Shown here one piece after another: positions 34,789 through 43,413 of a DNA stretch of 64,000 bases (position 1 is its first letter; each line of letters begins with the position of its first letter). The stretch is from assembly GCF_947072515.1 (NCBI RefSeq), contig NZ_CAMTIG010000009.1, forward strand, positions 1 to 64,000. The letters are read 5' to 3'. The notes beneath the pieces were generated by a model. It saw nothing but the letters and a program-made list of their open reading frames with translations, had not been told where the DNA came from and did no database searches. The translations under genes and the position numbers were made by a program. Source of the DNA: an uncultured Clostridium sp. (lineage in GTDB: Bacteria; Bacillota; Clostridia; Clostridiales; Clostridiaceae).

Positions 34789-35790
34789 ATGTGGAAAATG
34801 GTTTCTTATGAAGCTTGTGGTAGAGGACATTTAAAAGAGAATATTCCTTGCCAAGATAAAACTTTACAAAGGCGAGAAAGAGATATTGCATTAATAGCAT
34901 TAGCAGATGGAGCAGGTTCTTGCAGTAAGTCAGATTTGGGAGCTGATATTGTGACTAAATATGGAGCAGAAATAGTAAAAGATAATTTTGATGAATTTAT
35001 AAAAGAAGAAAATGGTATGAAAGTAAAGAAGAAAATTATAGATTTATTATTAAAAGAACTAGAAAATAAATCAGTAGAATTAAAATGTAGTATTAAAGAT
35101 TTATCATCAACGTTTTTATTAGTTTGTGTAAGGGGAGAAGAGTTTTTTATTGGACATCTAGGAGATGGAGTTATCGGAGTTTTAAAAGAAGAAAAGCTTA
35201 AAGTAATATCAAATCCAGTAAATGGGGAATTTATTAATAATACTGTCTTTGTAACATCAAGTCTTGCATATAAATATATGCAAATTTATAGAGGGAATAT
35301 AAGTGATATTGATGGATTTGTCCTTTTATCGGATGGAACTTGCGAAAGTTTGTATGATAAGCGAAAAAAGAAGCTCTCTATTGGAATAAAAAAGATTATG
35401 GATTATTTAGGCATCTTAGATGAAGAAAAGATAAAAATGAATCTAATTAAAAGCTTTGAAAACTTAATTTTAAAAAAGACTTTAGATGACTGTAGTATAG
35501 GAATAATGATTAAAAAAAGTTATGGAGAAAAAGTTTATAAAAATCTTGAAGCTGAAGAGAAATTAAAGATATTTAATTTAAAAGGAAATAATGGAAAGTT
35601 TAAGGCGAAAAAACTTTATGAATATGAAAAATTACTACAGTTATTAAGTGAAAAGCCTTTAAGTAGAAAGGAAATTTATAAGAAGATAAGTTTAAAAAAT
35701 AGATATTTAAGAAAGGAAATAAGAGCATTAGAAAACAATGGATTAGTTACGTCCTTTAATGATGAATATTATAGTAATATAAAATTATAG
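34789..35790 (+). CDS. PP2C-type protein phosphatase with C-terminal winged helix
   Basis: A 333-residue protein. The PP2C core (1-245) carries NIPCQDKT, IALADGAGSCSKSD (metal-binding Asp40), FFIGHLGDGVIG, LLSDGTCESL and a final DDCSIGIMI. This is the TerY-P-associated PPM family type that acts on Ser/Thr phosphoproteins with Mn/Mg. Residues about 275-333 (KLLQLLSEKPLSRKEIYKK, NRYLRKEIRALENNGLV) form a winged helix-turn-helix, a possible DNA- or protein-binding arm. The ATG directly follows the vWA stop codon, so translation is coupled. Confidence 0.85.
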   Translation: MWKMVSYEACGRGHLKENIPCQDKTLQRRERDIALIALADGAGSCSKSDLGADIVTKYGAEIVKDNFDEFIKEENGMKVKKKIIDLLLKELENKSVELKCSIKDLSSTFLLVCVRGEEFFIGHLGDGVIGVLKEEKLKVISNPVNGEFINNTVFVTSSLAYKYMQIYRGNISDIDGFVLLSDGTCESLYDKRKKKLSIGIKKIMDYLGILDEEKIKMNLIKSFENLILKKTLDDCSIGIMIKKSYGEKVYKNLEAEEKLKIFNLKGNNGKFKAKKLYEYEKLLQLLSEKPLSRKEIYKKISLKNRYLRKEIRALENNGLVTSFNDEYYSNIKL

Positions 35791-35883
35791 AAATAAAAGG
35801 AAAATAAGGTAAAGTGTAGAATATTTAAATATATTGAGATGATTTGTAGTAGATTTAAATATTAATAAGAAGGGACGATTTTT

Positions 35884-36126
35884 ATGATTTGTAACACAAT
35901 TATTGCTATAGTAAAGGGGAAAAACTTTGCAATAGAAAAAGTAACTAAATCTTTAGATGAAAATGCTATTCCATATGAAAATATTTTTGATTTAACATAC
36001 TATGCAAATGTAAAAGCAAGTATGGTAGACACATTAGTTTGTGTTGAAACTTTAGAACCAAATTTAGCAACAAAAACATTAAATAAAATGGATGGCATAT
36101 TAGTAATGCCAACAGGCTTGAGATAA
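35884..36126 (+). CDS. Small conserved-looking protein, ACT-like fold possible
   Basis: An 80-residue protein with alternating strand-helix pattern: CNTIIAIVKG, a helix with FAIEKVTKSLDE, then VDTLVCVETL, NLATKTLNKM and ILVMPTGLR. The beta-alpha-beta arrangement is reminiscent of ACT/NIL-sized regulatory domains, but no family is clearly recognised. AAGAAGGGA precedes the ATG. It has its own terminator, and a 93-base gap separates it from the PP2C gene, so it may or may not belong to the cassette. Confidence 0.6.
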   Translation: MICNTIIAIVKGKNFAIEKVTKSLDENAIPYENIFDLTYYANVKASMVDTLVCVETLEPNLATKTLNKMDGILVMPTGLR

Positions 36127-36133
36127 TAAGGGG

Positions 36134-36170
36134 AAAGGCTACAGTATAAGGGGTACTGTAGCCTTTTAAT
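36134..36170 (+). terminator. Intrinsic terminator after the 80-residue gene
   Basis: AAAGGCTACAGTA (36134-36146) pairs with TACTGTAGCCTTT (36154-36166), followed by TAAT. Confidence 0.85.
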
Positions 36171-36209
36171 AAGGGTTTATTAATAGTGATTATTTTTTTG
36201 AGTTTTTAA

Positions 36210-37601
36210 TTATTTTTTGCCATTACGCATAAGAACAGCTTCATCCATAACGTCAATTCTTCTTTTTACGTTTCCTTGCATTTCAGGATAAAGTTCTTCC
36301 CAAGCTTTCTTGGCATAAGGAGTGTAATTTTTTGAAAGCTCTTCAAGCTCTTTTTGAAATTTTTCATCTTCAAGCATAGCTCTAGCACTTTCATCAGTTG
36401 GTCTTGCACCAACTTCTTTAACAATCTTTCTAACCACAGTAGGATTATCAATCATCATACAAGGTTTTAAAAGATTTTTGCTGTAAGGTTGATGTTTTAA
36501 TAAAGTTTTGAAAAAGGTACCTGCAAAAATTTCTTTAAGAGATTTTTCTCGTATATTATCTACAGTAAAATGTGCAAATACACAAGGTTCAACATCACCA
36601 GATGCAGTTATATGACAGTAATAAGTACCTGCTATACAACCACCAACATATGGTGAATCATTGAAAAAGTCTACTGTTAGATATGGTTTAGTATGTCTAA
36701 TTTCATTAGTTCTAGTACCGAGTCTCAATCTTTGCTTAGGGGTAAGCATTAAAGAAGTATCTGGTTTAGAACCAATAGGCATAAACATAAAGTACCATCC
36801 TATAAATGCACCTTTAGATATAGCAAGATCTATAAAATCTTCTGAAATAACTGTATCTACATTTGGTTTACCAGTAGCGGAAGAAATACCAAATGGTATC
36901 TTTCTAGCTTTAAGCTTATCCATACCTTCCATAACTTTTTGGTAAACGCCTTCTCCACGTCTTGAATCAGTATCTGACTCATAACCTTCAAGAGAAAACA
37001 TAGGTAAAACATTCTTTAATTTAAAGATTTTATCTGCAAATTCATCATTAAATAATGTTCCGTTTGAGAATGTTAAGAATTCTACATCAGGATATTTTTC
37101 ATAAATTTTCCACATAAAGTCTACAAAATAAGGTTCTCCTCCTAATACGAACATGAAGTGTATTCCGAGATCTCTAGCCTGTGAAACTATGCTATCTACT
37201 TCTTCAAAGCTTAACTGTTTACATTTATCCCAGTCATTAGCATAACAACCTACACATCTTAAATTACATTTCATAGAGGGACTTATTAAAAGTGCAAAGG
37301 GTACACGTCCACCTGTTTCTTCATAGAATTTATTACGGATTTCTCCACCTTCCCAGATACCTTTAAGAACAAAGTTTTTAAAAAAAGTTTTTACGATTTC
37401 TGGATCAATTTCATCGCCAACTCTAGCTAAAAGTTCTTTTACAGAAGGAACATCATTATAGAAGTGTTCTAAAAGTTCTACACCTTGTTTGTCGTAAGGG
37501 CTTTTAACAAGCTTCTTAGCAATGCTTATAATTTTTCCTACATTTTTTTCTGGATTTTTTTCTATATATGATAGAAGTTGTTCCAAAATAATTTTTTTCA
37601 T
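36210..37601 (-). CDS. Radical SAM protein with SPASM-type C-terminal cysteines
   Basis: A 463-residue protein. An N-terminal helical region of about 100 residues precedes the radical SAM motif CNLRCVGC (Cys112, 116, 119), GGEPYF and a TIM-barrel body. The C-terminal GGCIAGTYYC, GDVEPCVFA cysteines suggest an extra iron-sulphur cluster of the SPASM/Twitch kind. Such enzymes modify peptides or proteins or act in cofactor synthesis; no precursor peptide was seen next to it. ATG 37601 is chosen because GGGGTGA lies ahead; the GTG at 37610 is within that site. Confidence 0.85.
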   Translation of the reverse strand: MKKIILEQLLSYIEKNPEKNVGKIISIAKKLVKSPYDKQGVELLEHFYNDVPSVKELLARVGDEIDPEIVKTFFKNFVLKGIWEGGEIRNKFYEETGGRVPFALLISPSMKCNLRCVGCYANDWDKCKQLSFEEVDSIVSQARDLGIHFMFVLGGEPYFVDFMWKIYEKYPDVEFLTFSNGTLFNDEFADKIFKLKNVLPMFSLEGYESDTDSRRGEGVYQKVMEGMDKLKARKIPFGISSATGKPNVDTVISEDFIDLAISKGAFIGWYFMFMPIGSKPDTSLMLTPKQRLRLGTRTNEIRHTKPYLTVDFFNDSPYVGGCIAGTYYCHITASGDVEPCVFAHFTVDNIREKSLKEIFAGTFFKTLLKHQPYSKNLLKPCMMIDNPTVVRKIVKEVGARPTDESARAMLEDEKFQKELEELSKNYTPYAKKAWEELYPEMQGNVKRRIDVMDEAVLMRNGKK

Positions 37602-37610
37602 TTTCTTCAC

Positions 37611-38308
37611 CCCATAAAATATATTTGATTTTTAAAACTTTTGGAATATTTCCTCTTCGCTAATAGTTATAGCACAAAAAAATTAGAATAAAAAATTGGA
37701 TAATTTATTAATAAAAGATAAAGTCAAAAAGGAAAGAATAAAAAAATTTTAAAAACAGCAATCGTTATATAATTCACAATCTTAGCACTGAAAAGTTACA
37801 TAGCATTACATAAGTTCTTTAAAAATACATAATTTTTCTTAAAAAACAATAAAAAATATCATAAAAACAAACTTTAATTATGAATAAAATATATACTATA
37901 AATAAAAATCAATAAAATAATAATTTACAAAAGTTACAAATAATACTTTAAATAAACAGTTAAGTTATAAAATTAAAAAAATAGAAAAGAATTATAAGGA
38001 AAAATAAATATAAAAAATTACAAAAATGAATAGATAAAGCGAAAAATAGAGATATAGTTTTTATTTTTTTAACAAAAAGATATGCGTAAAATATATATAA
38101 TTGTAAATAAAAAGTGATTTTAAGTACATATACTGCTATGGAGATAATAAAGATAAGTAGATTAGGTTTAAAAAATAAATTAAGAAAATAATTATTAAAA
38201 TGAAGATTTAGAAATTTATTATAGAGAGAAGTTAGTAACTATTGAAGGAAAAAAAATATATGTTACAATATTATTATGAAATAATAGATATTAGTTAGGA
38301 GAAAATAT
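37611..38308. other. About 700-base AT-rich intergenic desert
   Basis: It lies between the divergently transcribed radical SAM gene and nfo. Open frames are all short, and no ribosome binding site is paired with a credible frame. Runs of A dominate the plus strand. TATTAT near the right end and the nfo leader lie here. I see no structured RNA or repeat that I can support. Confidence 0.6.
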
Positions 38309-39145
38309 ATGTTGAATATAGGAAGTCACTTATCAACCACTAAAGGTTTTGAACATATGGGAAAAGAAGCAGTGAGTATTGGAGGAAATACATTTCAGTT
38401 CTTTACGCGTAATCCAAGAGGTGGAAAAGCAAAGGATATAGATCAAAAAGATGTAGATGGACTTTTAAAAATAATGAAAGAAAATAATTTTAGTCAAATT
38501 TTAGCTCATGCTCCATATACATTAAATGCTTGTTCAGGAACAGAAAGTACAAGAGTATTTGCTGTAGAAACAATGAAAGATGATTTAAGAAGAATGGAAT
38601 ATCTTCCAGGGAATTTATATAACTTTCATCCAGGAAGCCATGTAAAACAAGGTGTAGATGTTGGAATTAACTATATAGTAGATATGTTAAATGAAGTTTT
38701 GACAGAGGAACAAACAACAACAGTTCTTTTAGAAACAATGGCTGGAAAGGGAACAGAAGTTGGAAGAAATTTTGAAGAAATTGCAGAGATTATAAGCAGA
38801 GTAAATTTAAAAGATAAAATGGGTGTTTGTTTAGATACATGTCATGTACATGATGGTGGATATGATATAGTAAATAATTTAGATGGAGTTTTAGATGAAT
38901 TTGATAGAATCATTGGATTAGATAGATTAAAGGCAATTCATTTAAATGATAGTAAAAATATCGTAAATAGTCATAAAGATAGACATGAAAAAATTGGTGA
39001 AGGAGAAATTGGATTAGAAGCAATTGAAAAAATAATAAATAATCCAAGATTAAAAGGGATACCATTTTTCTTAGAAACACCAAATGAAATTGATGGATAT
39101 GAAAAAGAAATCCAACTTTTAAGAGGTTTATATAAAGAAATCTAA
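38309..39145 (+). CDS. nfo: Deoxyribonuclease IV (apurinic/apyrimidinic endonuclease)
   Basis: Endonuclease IV cleaves 5' to abasic sites in base excision repair. The 278-residue TIM-barrel protein has the zinc ligands in place: NFHPGSH, LLETMAG (Glu), [14 protein letters not shown] (Asp and His), AIHLNDSKN, a further [12 protein letters not shown] and PFFLETP at the end. TAGGAG lies ahead of the ATG. It is a single gene with its own terminator. In spore formers Nfo is often linked to spore DNA repair. Confidence 0.95.
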   Translation: MLNIGSHLSTTKGFEHMGKEAVSIGGNTFQFFTRNPRGGKAKDIDQKDVDGLLKIMKENNFSQILAHAPYTLNACSGTESTRVFAVETMKDDLRRMEYLPGNLYNFHPGSHVKQGVDVGINYIVDMLNEVLTEEQTTTVLLETMAGKGTEVGRNFEEIAEIISRVNLKDKMGVCLDTCHVHDGGYDIVNNLDGVLDEFDRIIGLDRLKAIHLNDSKNIVNSHKDRHEKIGEGEIGLEAIEKIINNPRLKGIPFFLETPNEIDGYEKEIQLLRGLYKEI

Positions 39146-39153
39146 TTTTTTAG

Positions 39154-39190
39154 AAAAATCTTGATTTAAATCAAGGTTTTTTATTTTTTT
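39154..39190 (+). terminator. Intrinsic terminator of nfo
   Basis: AATCTTGATTT pairs with AAATCAAGGTT (wobble at the base), followed by TTTTATTTTTTT. Confidence 0.85.
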
Positions 39191-39342
39191 ATATGATAAT
39201 ATTATTGTATAAATGACATAGGTTTTTTAGTTGAATTCAATACACACTATTAAATCATTAATGCAAGTAAAGTTTATTTGCATAGCGACATATATTACAT
39301 TAAAAATTTCAGTCTATATATATAAATATATAGAGCCTTTAC

Positions 39343-39378
39343 AAAAAAACAGACTGGTTATTTCCAGTCTGTTTTTTT
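39343..39378. terminator. Intrinsic terminator of the Crp/Fnr gene (bidirectional)
   Basis: AAAAAAACAGACTGG pairs with CCAGTCTGTTTTTTT, with A and T runs serving both strands. It lies just downstream of the minus-strand gene ending at 39388. Confidence 0.85.
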
Positions 39379-39387
39379 GAATCTTTT

Positions 39388-40095
39388 TTAAAGATAGCAA
39401 AGCTGTTGCTTACAATATAAGCAACCTATTCTTTCTCTAACATAATTTAAATCATTAATAATAAATAATCCATTTTTTTTATCTAAAATACCTTCTTTCC
39501 GCAAAGAAGAGAGTGTTCTAGAAACAGTTTCTTCAGTTACATCTAAGCATTTTGCAATGCTGGTATTGAAAATTTTCTTGCTGATGATAAACTTGTTATT
39601 TTCTTCAATTCCATAAGTGTTATAAGCTCTTACAAGTATCGATAAAATTGCATCTTCTGTATTTAAAAGTTGAATGTCACGAAGTTGATAAAAGTTCTTT
39701 TCATAAAAGACACCATAAAATTTAAGAAGTTTATAAACTAGCTCCTCATTTTTAGAAATAATATTAGTAAAAGTTTCATTAGAGATAAATTCTAATGTAG
39801 CACCATGAGATGCTGTTATATTAAAAGATGAAATAGCCTGTGGATTAGGAATAGTATCCTGAAAAACACCACTTAAAAATATAATAGCTCCAGAACTATA
39901 ACAACCTAAGGAAATTTCTTTTCCATTTTTTAAAGAATTATTATAGTTTATTATTCCATCCGTAACAATTGCTATTTTTTGATCAGAATATTCATCTAAA
40001 AAAAGAATTTCTCCTCTTTTGATTGCAACTTTTCTACTTGGATAATATAATAAGCTATCTGCTAATTCTTTTCTGCCAAGCATGTAATTATCCAT
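39388..40095 (-). CDS. Crp/Fnr-family regulator with C-terminal cysteine cluster
   Basis: A 235-residue protein. The N-terminal cyclic-nucleotide-binding fold (about 10-125) is followed by a dimerisation helix and a winged helix (about 150-220) with SIAKCLDVTEETVSRTLSSLRKEGIL as recognition region. It ends in GCLYCKQQLCYL, a C-x2-C-x4-C group placed like the C-terminal iron-sulphur ligands of Bacillus Fnr. Oxygen or redox sensing is therefore plausible. Glu-Ser contacts of cAMP binding are not seen. AGGAGG precedes the ATG. It is divergent from a 61-residue gene. Confidence 0.85.
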   Translation of the reverse strand: MDNYMLGRKELADSLLYYPSRKVAIKRGEILFLDEYSDQKIAIVTDGIINYNNSLKNGKEISLGCYSSGAIIFLSGVFQDTIPNPQAISSFNITASHGATLEFISNETFTNIISKNEELVYKLLKFYGVFYEKNFYQLRDIQLLNTEDAILSILVRAYNTYGIEENNKFIISKKIFNTSIAKCLDVTEETVSRTLSSLRKEGILDKKNGLFIINDLNYVRERIGCLYCKQQLCYL

Positions 40096-40187
40096 TTTAA
40101 CACCTCCTAAATTTAATATAATTATAACACAACTAATAAAAAAATATGGTTACAATATAAATATACAAAGTAAAGGAGCATTTAGAT

Positions 40188-40373
40188 ATGGGATTTATAG
40201 ATAAAATGAATAAAGACGAAAGTGAAGATAGAAAAATAAAAATGGAAAGTTCAAGGCTACCAGTTAGGAACATGCTTAAAAAGGGATTACCATTAGATTT
40301 AATCGCAGAACTTTTAGGTGTAGACTTGGATATTGTTAAAGCTTTAGATGAAGAAAAAAGATTAGAAGAATAA
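40188..40373 (+). CDS. Small helical protein (61 residues)
   Basis: A charged 61-residue protein whose second half, LKKGLPLDLIAELLGVDLDIVKAL, reads like one helix-turn-helix. Similar small motifs occur at the C-terminus of Rpn/PD-(D/E)XK-type transposase-like proteins, so this could be a remnant. It could also be a free-standing small regulator. AAAGGAG precedes the ATG. It is transcribed divergently from the Crp/Fnr gene. Confidence 0.55.
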   Translation: MGFIDKMNKDESEDRKIKMESSRLPVRNMLKKGLPLDLIAELLGVDLDIVKALDEEKRLEE

Positions 40374-40583
40374 AAATTGAAATTATCATATAGATTTAAA
40401 GGAGTATCTTATTAAATTTATGTGATAATTTTTTTTATAATGGAATTAAAAGTTATTTAAAAGTTTAGAATAAAAAGATGAAGGTATTTAAAGGAAAATA
40501 ATATAATAAAGAAAACTGATAAAAAATATACTAAAAGAAAATTTATAAAATAAAAATTAAAGTTACAAAAGGGGAGGAAGGCT

Positions 40584-41486
40584 ATGAAAATTGGACTAGT
40601 GTTATCAGGTGGTGGAGGAAAAGGTGCATATGAATTAGGAGTTTGGAAAGCTTTAAAAGAATTAGAACTAGCAAAATATATTCAAGTTTTTTCAGGCACA
40701 TCAATAGGGGCATTTAATGCAGTTTTATTTGCACAAGATGATATGGATTTAGCAGAGGCATTATGGGATGAAGTTACGATGGAAAAGCTTGCTCCGATTA
40801 GTAAGGCTCAACTGTTAAAGAAAGGTTTTGAGTTAGTAATTGGTGGAATGCATATGGAGCTTATAAAAAAGAGAATGTCGAGACTTATGGAAACAGGTAT
40901 TGCACCTAAAGATGGAGCAATAGATATAATAGATAGATATTTAATGGTAGATAAGGTTAAAGAAAAAAAGAAAATATGCTATGCTGCATGTACGCAATTA
41001 CCAGATTTTAAGCCTAAATATTTTAAATTAAATGATTATGATGATAATATTGCGAGGGAAATAGTTACAGCTTCAGCTACATTACCAAGAATTTATGATT
41101 GCACAGAAGTCCTTGGAGATAAATATATAGATGGAGGAATTACAGATAATACACCAGTACTTCCAGTATATAATGAAAAATGTGACATTATAATAGTTGT
41201 TCTATTATCAAGGGACTCAAAAATAGATAGGAGTTTATATCCAGACGTACAAATTATAGAATTATATCCAAGACATTTAAATGAAAATACTATTAAAGGA
41301 ACATTAAATTTAGATGCAGAATCTAAAAAAATAAGAATTGATGAAGGATATAGGGATACTATTGAAATATTAGAACCAGTTATGGAAATGACAAAATTAA
41401 AAATTAGAATGGAAGAAGAAGAAAAGAATCCTAAACTATATAAGACATATAATTGGTTGAAAAGAAAAATGAAGAAGGAAGAGTAA
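40584..41486 (+). CDS. Patatin-like phospholipase (RssA-type)
   Basis: A 300-residue patatin-fold hydrolase. The oxyanion loop is SGGGGKGAYELGV, the nucleophile serine lies in GTSIG, and the Asp of the Ser-Asp dyad in YIDGGITDNTPV. Family members cleave acyl esters of phospholipids. No signal peptide, so cytoplasmic or membrane-peripheral. GGGGAGG precedes the ATG. Monocistronic. Role probably in lipid turnover; no effector-type neighbour is present. Confidence 0.9.
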   Translation: MKIGLVLSGGGGKGAYELGVWKALKELELAKYIQVFSGTSIGAFNAVLFAQDDMDLAEALWDEVTMEKLAPISKAQLLKKGFELVIGGMHMELIKKRMSRLMETGIAPKDGAIDIIDRYLMVDKVKEKKKICYAACTQLPDFKPKYFKLNDYDDNIAREIVTASATLPRIYDCTEVLGDKYIDGGITDNTPVLPVYNEKCDIIIVVLLSRDSKIDRSLYPDVQIIELYPRHLNENTIKGTLNLDAESKKIRIDEGYRDTIEILEPVMEMTKLKIRMEEEEKNPKLYKTYNWLKRKMKKEE

Positions 41487-41564
41487 GCTAAAAGTAATTT
41501 TAAAATCAAAAAAACTTCCAATACTTAGTTTTTATGGATAATAAATATCTAAAAATAAAAAATA

Positions 41565-41593
41565 TTGACTATATCAGAGTAATATAGTATGAT
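41565..41593 (+). promoter_or_regulatory. Promoter of the BFD-type ferredoxin with internal inverted repeat
   Basis: TTGACT (41565-41570), an exact 17-base spacer and TATGAT (41588-41593), 36 bases before the start. ACTATAT-N7-ATATAGT (41568-41588) spans from the -35 to the -10, an operator-like arrangement. Confidence 0.7.
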
Positions 41594-41628
41594 ATAAATA
41601 AATTAAGATAAAATTTGGAGGGATTAGG

Positions 41629-41793
41629 ATGAGTAAAATGATATGTACATGCTTAGGCATTGATGAAGATACAATAAAGGAAGCTATTGCAAATGGTGCA
41701 GATAGCGTAGAAGCAATAGAAGAAGTTACAGGAGCAGGTTCTTGTTGTGGAGTTTGTGTTCCAGAAATTGAAGGAATACTTTTGAAAAAATAA
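41629..41793 (+). CDS. BFD-like [2Fe-2S]-binding protein
   Basis: A 54-residue protein: MICTCLGID near the N-terminus and GSCCGVCVPEIEGIL towards the end. The four cysteines (C-x-C and C-x2-C, apart from one extra Cys) are those of the Fer2_BFD domain of bacterioferritin-associated ferredoxin and NAD(P)H nitrite reductase. The helix between (TIKEAIANGADSVEAIEEVTG) is also typical. It likely holds a [2Fe-2S] cluster and serves electron transfer or iron release. GGAGGGATTAGG precedes the ATG; a strong promoter and terminator frame it. Confidence 0.88.
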   Translation: MSKMICTCLGIDEDTIKEAIANGADSVEAIEEVTGAGSCCGVCVPEIEGILLKK

Positions 41794-41806
41794 ATATAAA
41801 TAATAA

Positions 41807-41841
41807 GTGCTGTTACAAAATATTTTGTAACAGCTTTTTTG
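41807..41841 (+). terminator. Intrinsic terminator of the BFD-like gene
   Basis: GCTGTTACAAAA pairs with TTTTGTAACAGC, followed by TTTTTTG. Confidence 0.9.
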
Positions 41842-42109
41842 TTTTATGAAAATTACGTGGAGAATATCTTTAATAAGTAGCAAATTATTTATTTTGGGTT
41901 ATACAATTAGTATTAAATAATAATAATTATTAAATAATTATTAACAAAGGGTAAAACGTAATGACAAGAATAAATACATAAAGTACAATGGCAATGCAGT
42001 TGAAAAGTGATTTTATATTTGAAGTTATCAGAATATCAGAAATTTTCTGTAATAATAGCGTTGATTTAAGAAATACTATTATTAAACGAACTAATAGAAG
42101 GAGATAAAA

Positions 42110-43297
42110 ATGAGCGATTCAAAAAACAAAAGAACGGTTATCCTTATTGGAACAATGCTTGCACAATTAGGATTAGGAACTCTATATACGTGGAGTTTAT
42201 TTAATAAACCATTAGGCGATTTACATGGATGGTCAGTAGAACGGGTAGTTCTAAGTTTTTCTATAACAAGTTTTTCTTTAGCTATAGGAACTCTGTTTTC
42301 AGGAAAGTTACAAGAACTCTTTGGAATAAAAAAAGTTACTATTATATGTGCAGTAGTATTAGGAGCTGGACTTATTATTGCACCTAGAATGAATTCATTA
42401 ACTTTATTATACATATTTGCAGGAGTAGTAGTTGGATTAGCAGATGGAGTAGCATATATGCTAACCCTTACTAACTGTATTAAATGGTTTCCAGAAAAAA
42501 AGGGGGTTATTTCAGGAATATCGATAGGATGCTATGGGTTAGGAAGTCTAATATTCAAATACATAAACTCATGGTTTCTTAAAGAATTTGGAGTTGTAAA
42601 TGCATTTACATATTGGGGAATCTGTGCTTTTATATTAGTATTTATAGGTGGTGTTCTACTTAAAGATGCAATTGTTAAACATATAGGAGAAAATAGAGCT
42701 ATGGTAGGCGGAAGAGAATATAAAAGGAGTGAGTTATTTTCTTCACCACAAGCATATCTTCTATTTATAGCATTCTTAGCTTCTTGTTTAGGAGGATTAT
42801 ATGTTATAGGTGCGGCTAAAAACGTTGGGATGACATTAGCTCATTTAACAGCTGTTGATGCAGGAAATGCAGTTGCAATAATTGCTATATTTAATACGAT
42901 TGGAAGATTTGTTCTTGGAAGTCTTTCAGATAAAATACAAAGAACAAAAGTTGCAGCAATAGCTTTTGCAATAATAATAATATCATCAATTATTCTTATA
43001 TTTGCTCCTTTAAACTATGAATTATTCTTATTATCAGTTGGGGGAATTGCATTTTCATTTGGAGGAAATCTTACAGTATTCCCAGCAGTAGTTGGTGAAT
43101 ATTTTGGATTAGCAAATAGTAGTAAAAACTACGGTATTATTTATCAAGGATTTGGAATTGGAGGCTTACTTGGTGGAGTTGTAGCGAATGTAATGGGAGG
43201 ATTAAAACCAACATTCTATTTAGTATTAGTTTTAGGAATAGTAGCATTCTTAATAATGTTATTTATAAAAGCACCAAAGGATGCCATAAGAAGATAA
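42110..43297 (+). CDS. OFA-family major facilitator transporter
   Basis: A 395-residue, twelve-helix MFS protein. The start QLGLGTLYTWSLFNKPLGDLHGWS and the loop LQELFGIKK, with FGGNLTVFPAVVGEYFGLANSSKNYGIIYQGFG in the second half (split by a helix), are the signature of the oxalate/formate antiporter (OFA) group. Many members carry monocarboxylates such as lactate or formate; the substrate here is unknown. AGAAGGAG precedes the ATG. Monocistronic with a strong terminator. Confidence 0.9.
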   Translation: MSDSKNKRTVILIGTMLAQLGLGTLYTWSLFNKPLGDLHGWSVERVVLSFSITSFSLAIGTLFSGKLQELFGIKKVTIICAVVLGAGLIIAPRMNSLTLLYIFAGVVVGLADGVAYMLTLTNCIKWFPEKKGVISGISIGCYGLGSLIFKYINSWFLKEFGVVNAFTYWGICAFILVFIGGVLLKDAIVKHIGENRAMVGGREYKRSELFSSPQAYLLFIAFLASCLGGLYVIGAAKNVGMTLAHLTAVDAGNAVAIIAIFNTIGRFVLGSLSDKIQRTKVAAIAFAIIIISSIILIFAPLNYELFLLSVGGIAFSFGGNLTVFPAVVGEYFGLANSSKNYGIIYQGFGIGGLLGGVVANVMGGLKPTFYLVLVLGIVAFLIMLFIKAPKDAIRR

Positions 43298-43301
43298 TTT
43301 A

Positions 43302-43350
43302 AAATAGAGACTATATCAAAAGAAGCTTTTTGATATAGTCTCTATTTTTG
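43302..43350 (+). terminator. Intrinsic terminator of the OFA transporter gene
   Basis: AAATAGAGACTATATCAAAA pairs with its 20-base complement ending in CTCTATTT, then TTG. Confidence 0.9.
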
Positions 43351-43413
43351 TATAGGAAAATAATTAACATATACATGGGTGAGTATGGTTTAATATAAAA
43401 GGAGGTAAAGAAG

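Noticed and set aside
37611-38308. CRISPR or tandem repeat array in the AT-rich gap
   Set aside because: Low-complexity A-rich sequence gives apparent short matches but no regular repeat-spacer period.
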